NCBI GenBank assembly: GCA_958446945.1
Contig: CAUCYJ010000132.1
Span: forward strand, 1-7,396
Direction of reading: 5' to 3'
DNA from: UBA9414 sp958446945
GTDB lineage: Bacteria; Bacillota; Clostridia; Lachnospirales; Lachnospiraceae
Length of the DNA stretch: 7,396 nt
The position numbers and the translations under genes were made by a program. Shown here one piece after another: positions 5,301 through 7,396 of this stretch; positions within the stretch are counted from its first letter, which is position 1, and every line of letters starts with the position of its first letter. The notes beneath the pieces were generated by a model, which searched no databases, had not been told where the DNA came from, and worked only from the letters and a program-made list of their open reading frames with translations.

Positions 5301-7237
5301 TTAAAAATGATTCAGATTCATCTCCAGCGACTACTTCATATGATTGTAATCTTTATCTTGATTTGAATTTTGATGGAAATTATTCTCGTAATGAGAATCA
5401 GAGCAAATATATTGAAATTAAGGATTCAGATGGCAATGTGTTATCACGGAATGATAATGCACAGTATGAATTAAAAGTTGGAAAAAAATATACTCTTACG
5501 CGAAAAATTCCATCAGATTATTTTAAAATTATTGCATGGAAACTTGAATTAACTAATAACAGAAACATGTATATTCATACTTCTGAGACTGGATATGCAA
5601 AGCAAAAGGGAGATTCAAAGAATAAACAAACCATAAATGTAATACAGCTCGTACCTGACAGGTGTACATGGACGTTGGAAGGAAATACGGATTTTGATAC
5701 ATATATGAATCGAGTGGAAGATTTTCAGCTTAATTTAAAGACTGTTTATGTAAAGGATATTAATGATGGAATTTATAAGATGGATGGAAAAACTTATATT
5801 AATTTAGCTGATATGCTAAAGGACCAACAGATGCTGATTATTGGATTTGCGGATGTATATAAAGATATAAAAATAAGTGATGTACAGGCCATTTTAGATT
5901 TTATTCGATCAGGAAGAAGCGTTATATTTTCTCATGATACAACATCTTATGTAAATTATAATTACAATGAAATGAATAAAAGTATACCAAAGAATAATTA
6001 TAATAATTTAGAAGGAGCATATAATGTTCCTTACGATAATTACCTTCATAGTACTGCAAACAATGTAACATGGGGCTTATCCTTAAATACAATTCTTCGC
6101 TCTATTACAGGTATGGATAGATATGGAATTACATCTGATGAAGACATTAAGGGAACGAGTGTTGGTACTCTTTTGAAACAGGGAAATGCATTACATGATG
6201 GAACATCTGTAAATTTTGAGGAACTGATGAAGCTCGCTGGTGATATTGCGTATCAACAGAATGATAAAACAAGTAGTTATGCACAAACACAAGGATATAC
6301 AAATGTGCTTCTTTTGAATAAACTAGAGTCACATTCTTGGAATGCAACCAAAGTTAATGATGGCGCTATTACACAGTACCCATACAAAATTAAAGATAAT
6401 ATTTCAATAGCAGAGACACATGGGCAGTATTATCAGCTTGCATTGGAACAGGACAGAGATATCAATGGAATAAGTGATGGATGCAATGATGTAGTGGTAT
6501 GGTATTGTCTTCCAAGAGGAGCATATGGAAATTCTACAAATGATGTGCGCAATGATTATTATTTCTACAGTAAAGGTAATGTTATTTATACGGGTGCCGG
6601 ACATAGTTCGATAAGTAATGCAGATGAGATACAGTTATTTGTTAATGCAATAGTTGCAGCAGCAAATGTTACAGCGGTAAAACCGGAAGTGTCTTTTGTT
6701 AAAAGTCTTAATCCATCGGCAGAAGTGGAGAATATCAGATATTATATGACTGATCAGAAATTATGGACGAATACTGACCAGAATACATTAGAAAAAGATA
6801 TGGATTTCTATATCAATGTTAAAGATTACAATATGGTCAGTGCGGATTTAAATCAAGATGATCTTGATAAGCAGGAAATTACGATGCAGTTCTATATTGA
6901 AGATGACAAAGGAGAAGTACAGGACGGTAGTGGAACAAATCAGCGTCTGTTAGACATTACAAGACAAATACAAAATATCACAGAATATGGAGGAAATGAG
7001 AGTGGAATTAATGTTTCGAATGATGGCATGTTCCATACTCGAAAAAATAATGCCTTTGGTTTTTCAGTGAAAAATATTGAAGATTATTTGCATAATTCTT
7101 CGAATAATGATTATAAGAGTTCGTGCAAAATATATGCCAAAATATCCAGTACAGTATATCTGTACAATGTTCCGAAAAAACAAACGGTATGGACATCTAT
7201 TGACTTGAAACAACGTCAGCTTTTTGATTTAGACTGA
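2387..7237 (+). CDS. Longest start-to-stop ORF of the downstream fragment (1,616 residues), DUF5057-like with F5/8 type C domain
   Basis: An automatic caller would probably report this ORF because GTG 2387 is the first ATG/GTG/TTG codon in frame after the amber. The start is poorly supported: the bases before it (GATGATTCA) contain no Shine-Dalgarno match, it begins in the middle of conserved-looking coding sequence, and the product would lack a signal peptide although every other trait is that of a secreted protein. The stop is TGA at 7235-7237. If the protein is made at all, it is more likely made from 962 by readthrough than by initiation here. Confidence 0.5.
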   Translation: MGKSENPKVYYGRTIDQYPYYQYTLISDMRKVITCATENQEAVDNGTFTPAAETDPEKRITFQDNQYWYWTVEANGTVERNPISVVTQRQPVSYDDIREIPQGLGYNYYYKVKQAYFCCKKGTETDNDHTYEYYGWYSPSYPDQNNVYIKVSDGDGKVATHYISEAEYKLTPGIGNYDFVPDETKDQKSVEVNHMYYQGGYKNNDWFKRYVFHLTEGDEKSKEQFDKFNIEVDTISAEDFNKKYGIATTSMNGTEAVDSGQAADSAQSDGTDSTEQVSETGQIENTDQMDDTSTISTDGQETEADGSVSEVESMVSEAGVELVSIENEISDGTSAETIADEFQDGTDTETPNVDDVISDNSSAFSAGDASMVETTRELLEYGLVYINGQVDTQGIQNIYNNSIPCIINTNKLGDGNTTLANAVSSYIIKEDSDGHYVNTYMYFFKNKFPDSDQASLINSNFHTNFNPDGQDNKMEVEGFEEILEYIESENKYRQLGQTSSISTTSTEEEVSDGTDQLSSGDVELLEKDLSQARVIEYIINYKYKRITNRKQDIKVLEIMPDENCSQIDDKTVVNWLSDKEATKNEKQYAENESADANCWHGKNNSNIRNPDSPNKAIDNNPDTLWHSAWNSDSEYSNCKNHEHYLEVTLKKESTINGFEYTGRKNADAGVLKKYRAEFFDSEGNLIGSTGSKTRSTGITRDNYSTIGKVTLSFGQTFTEVSKVRIYFSETLDTDGFASGVQINFFYDPYAVYPEITHMTASEFAGHIDDIGSEYDMIYISDAKTEADHSLITGGGNLRYVHVGSAVSIKSNDQHLLKLLGQLDKDYLSTDRTKFAPYSTYNENGSGYFRGSGNDMTKQQYNMLMEFVKSGYPVVFADGLVSGKKANSEEVDASSYYSQFITDALEYNNNVYTKSELDNEENKDIYFFSNLAKPVIDFDVNGRPVEPERLNKSVSDGTENHYIEGKLEYTFTVKNDSDSSPATTSYDCNLYLDLNFDGNYSRNENQSKYIEIKDSDGNVLSRNDNAQYELKVGKKYTLTRKIPSDYFKIIAWKLELTNNRNMYIHTSETGYAKQKGDSKNKQTINVIQLVPDRCTWTLEGNTDFDTYMNRVEDFQLNLKTVYVKDINDGIYKMDGKTYINLADMLKDQQMLIIGFADVYKDIKISDVQAILDFIRSGRSVIFSHDTTSYVNYNYNEMNKSIPKNNYNNLEGAYNVPYDNYLHSTANNVTWGLSLNTILRSITGMDRYGITSDEDIKGTSVGTLLKQGNALHDGTSVNFEELMKLAGDIAYQQNDKTSSYAQTQGYTNVLLLNKLESHSWNATKVNDGAITQYPYKIKDNISIAETHGQYYQLALEQDRDINGISDGCNDVVVWYCLPRGAYGNSTNDVRNDYYFYSKGNVIYTGAGHSSISNADEIQLFVNAIVAAANVTAVKPEVSFVKSLNPSAEVENIRYYMTDQKLWTNTDQNTLEKDMDFYINVKDYNMVSADLNQDDLDKQEITMQFYIEDDKGEVQDGSGTNQRLLDITRQIQNITEYGGNESGINVSNDGMFHTRKNNAFGFSVKNIEDYLHNSSNNDYKSSCKIYAKISSTVYLYNVPKKQTVWTSIDLKQRQLFDLD
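3128..3517 (+). repeat. Second acidic linker with SDGT repeats (residues about 723-852)
   Basis: About 130 codons rich in Ser, Asp, Glu, Thr and Gln, with SDGT at 743 and 805, QDGT at 818 and the related SAGD near the end. GC is again raised (31 of 60 bases in 3121-3180). A third, shorter linker with SDGT at 986 and SSGD follows at 3872-3970. SDGT also occurs at 353 and 1429. Recurrence of the same motif at linker boundaries suggests spread of one spacer unit by duplication. Confidence 0.6.
4157..4630 (+). other. F5/8 type C (discoidin-like, CBM32-like) domain, residues about 1066-1222
   Basis: The pattern is characteristic: AIDNNPDTLWHSAW (from residue 1091) is the Ala-x-Asp-x-x-x-x-Thr-x-Trp loop of the fold, then HYLEVTLKKESTINGFEYTG is the central strand pair, then a KKYRAEFFDSEG strand and a final SKVRIYFSET strand. 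The length, about 155 residues, fits the family. These domains bind carbohydrates or other surface ligands, so this part probably targets the protein to a glycan or cell surface. The ligand cannot be read from the sequence. It is inserted just after the first strand motif of module 1 (residue 1027). Confidence 0.75.
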
Positions 7238-7258
7238 CCTGATATCTTTACGATAAAA

Positions 7259-7298
7259 TGGTTTCATGGTATCATAAAATAATGATACCGTGGAACCA
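7259..7298 (+). terminator. 17-bp hairpin after the giant gene, without a U-tract
   Basis: Arms 7259-7275 (TGGTTTCATGGTATCAT) and 7282-7298 pair throughout with two G-U pairs around a 6-nt AAAATA loop. It starts 22 nt after the stop. The next bases (ATAAATAGAC) are not a U-run, so on its own it is a poor intrinsic terminator. It may protect the mRNA 3' end or act with the terminator just downstream. Confidence 0.5.
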
Positions 7299-7306
7299 AT
7301 AAATAG

Positions 7307-7366
7307 ACTCCCTGCTCAGTTGGAAACATTGCGTTTCTGGTCTGAACAGGGAGTTTTACTATTTTA
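7307..7366. terminator. Intrinsic terminator, probably bidirectional
   Basis: Arms 7307-7319 (ACTCCCTGCTCAG) and 7342-7354 (CTGAACAGGGAGT) pair with a single C-A mismatch. An inner GGAAAC/GTTTCT stem (7322-7327 with 7333-7338) extends the hairpin. The 3' side runs into TTTTACTATTTTA, a good U-rich tail for the plus strand. On the minus strand the flank reads CTATTTATT, also U-rich, which suits convergent genes. Confidence 0.75.
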
Positions 7367-7396
7367 TCTCCGGATTCCCGACAGTTCATCCTCAAT
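7364..7396 (-). CDS. Possible C-terminal end of a convergent minus-strand gene
   Basis: Read on the minus strand from the right edge, one frame is open and encodes IEDELSGIRR before TAA (7366-7364). It stops right beside the bidirectional terminator, which is where a convergent gene would be expected to end. Ten codons give no family information, and an open frame of this length is common by chance. Confidence 0.3.
   Translation of the reverse strand: MEDELSGIRR

Larger units (their letters stand above)
1706..7237 (+). pseudogene. C-terminal 1,843 residues of the same secreted DUF5057-like giant, separated from its signal peptide by the amber codon
   Basis: Numbering runs from the ATG at 962, with the amber as residue 248. 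Segments in order: 249-352 polar module-0 sequence; 353-448 acidic Ser/Asp/Thr/Asn/Gln linker; 476-722 Tyr-rich, probably beta-rich region; 723-852 second acidic linker; 855-970 module-0 alpha/beta end (EYGLVYINGQ, IPCIINTN); 971-1003 short third linker; 1027-1430 module 1 (IKVLEIMPDEN, F5/8 type C insert at about 1066-1222, EYDMIYISD, PVVFADGL); 1437-1556 a beta-sandwich-like stretch (YTFTVKNDS, YLDLNFDG); 1557-1910 module 2 (INVIQLVPD, QMLIIGFADV, SVIFSHD, VIYTGAGHSS); 1911-2091 beta-rich tail ending RQLFDLD. There is no LPXTG, SLH or terminal membrane helix. The function is unknown; the strand-turn pattern suggests an amidotransferase-like or ThuA-like fold, without a proven active site. 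The most distal usable-looking start, GTG 2387, has no RBS. Confidence 0.75.

Noticed and set aside
1..7396. CRISPR array, tRNA, rRNA, transposase or attachment sites
   Set aside because: No regularly spaced direct repeats, no cloverleaf or rRNA signatures, and no recombinase motifs were seen on either strand.

Overview
The window looks like chromosomal DNA of a low-GC Gram-positive gut anaerobe, most likely a Lachnospiraceae-type Clostridia. The reasons are the AT-rich coding style, an AAGGAG ribosome binding site, a TTGACA/TATAAG promoter, and one giant secreted protein of a kind I associate with that family. No rRNA, tRNA, CRISPR array, transposase or integrase was seen.

Layout. (1) 2-678: the tail of a two-gene operon. 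An ATPase of the ABC/AAA (AAA_15/AAA_21, OLD-like) type enters from the left edge. It overlaps by ATGA a 62-residue ORF that looks like only the start of a TOPRIM-like partner. Such pairs are often phage-defence modules; here the second gene appears broken. (2) 679-961: intergenic. It holds a 19-bp hairpin, a small inverted repeat, a good sigma-A type promoter and the RBS of the next gene. (3) 962-7237: a single reading frame of 2,091 codons, open except for one in-frame amber codon (TAG, 1703-1705). The encoded protein would have a signal peptide, three repeats of a DUF5057-like / amidotransferase-like alpha/beta layout, acidic Ser/Asp/Thr-rich linkers with a recurrent SDGT motif, and an F5/8 type C (discoidin-like) domain. 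It has no C-terminal anchor. (4) 7238-7396: two successive hairpins, the second a convincing and probably bidirectional terminator. A short open minus-strand frame at the right edge may be the end of a convergent gene.

The central fact is that the two large ORFs are one gene split by a single stop. The downstream part has no usable start near the break: no in-frame ATG, GTG or TTG occurs between 1706 and 2386. It still stays open for 1,843 codons. That pattern fits a very recent nonsense mutation, a base error, or amber readthrough; the sequence alone cannot choose between them.

Family names are from recognition by eye. Domain calls such as DUF5057 and F5/8 type C should be read as motif-based, not as database results.
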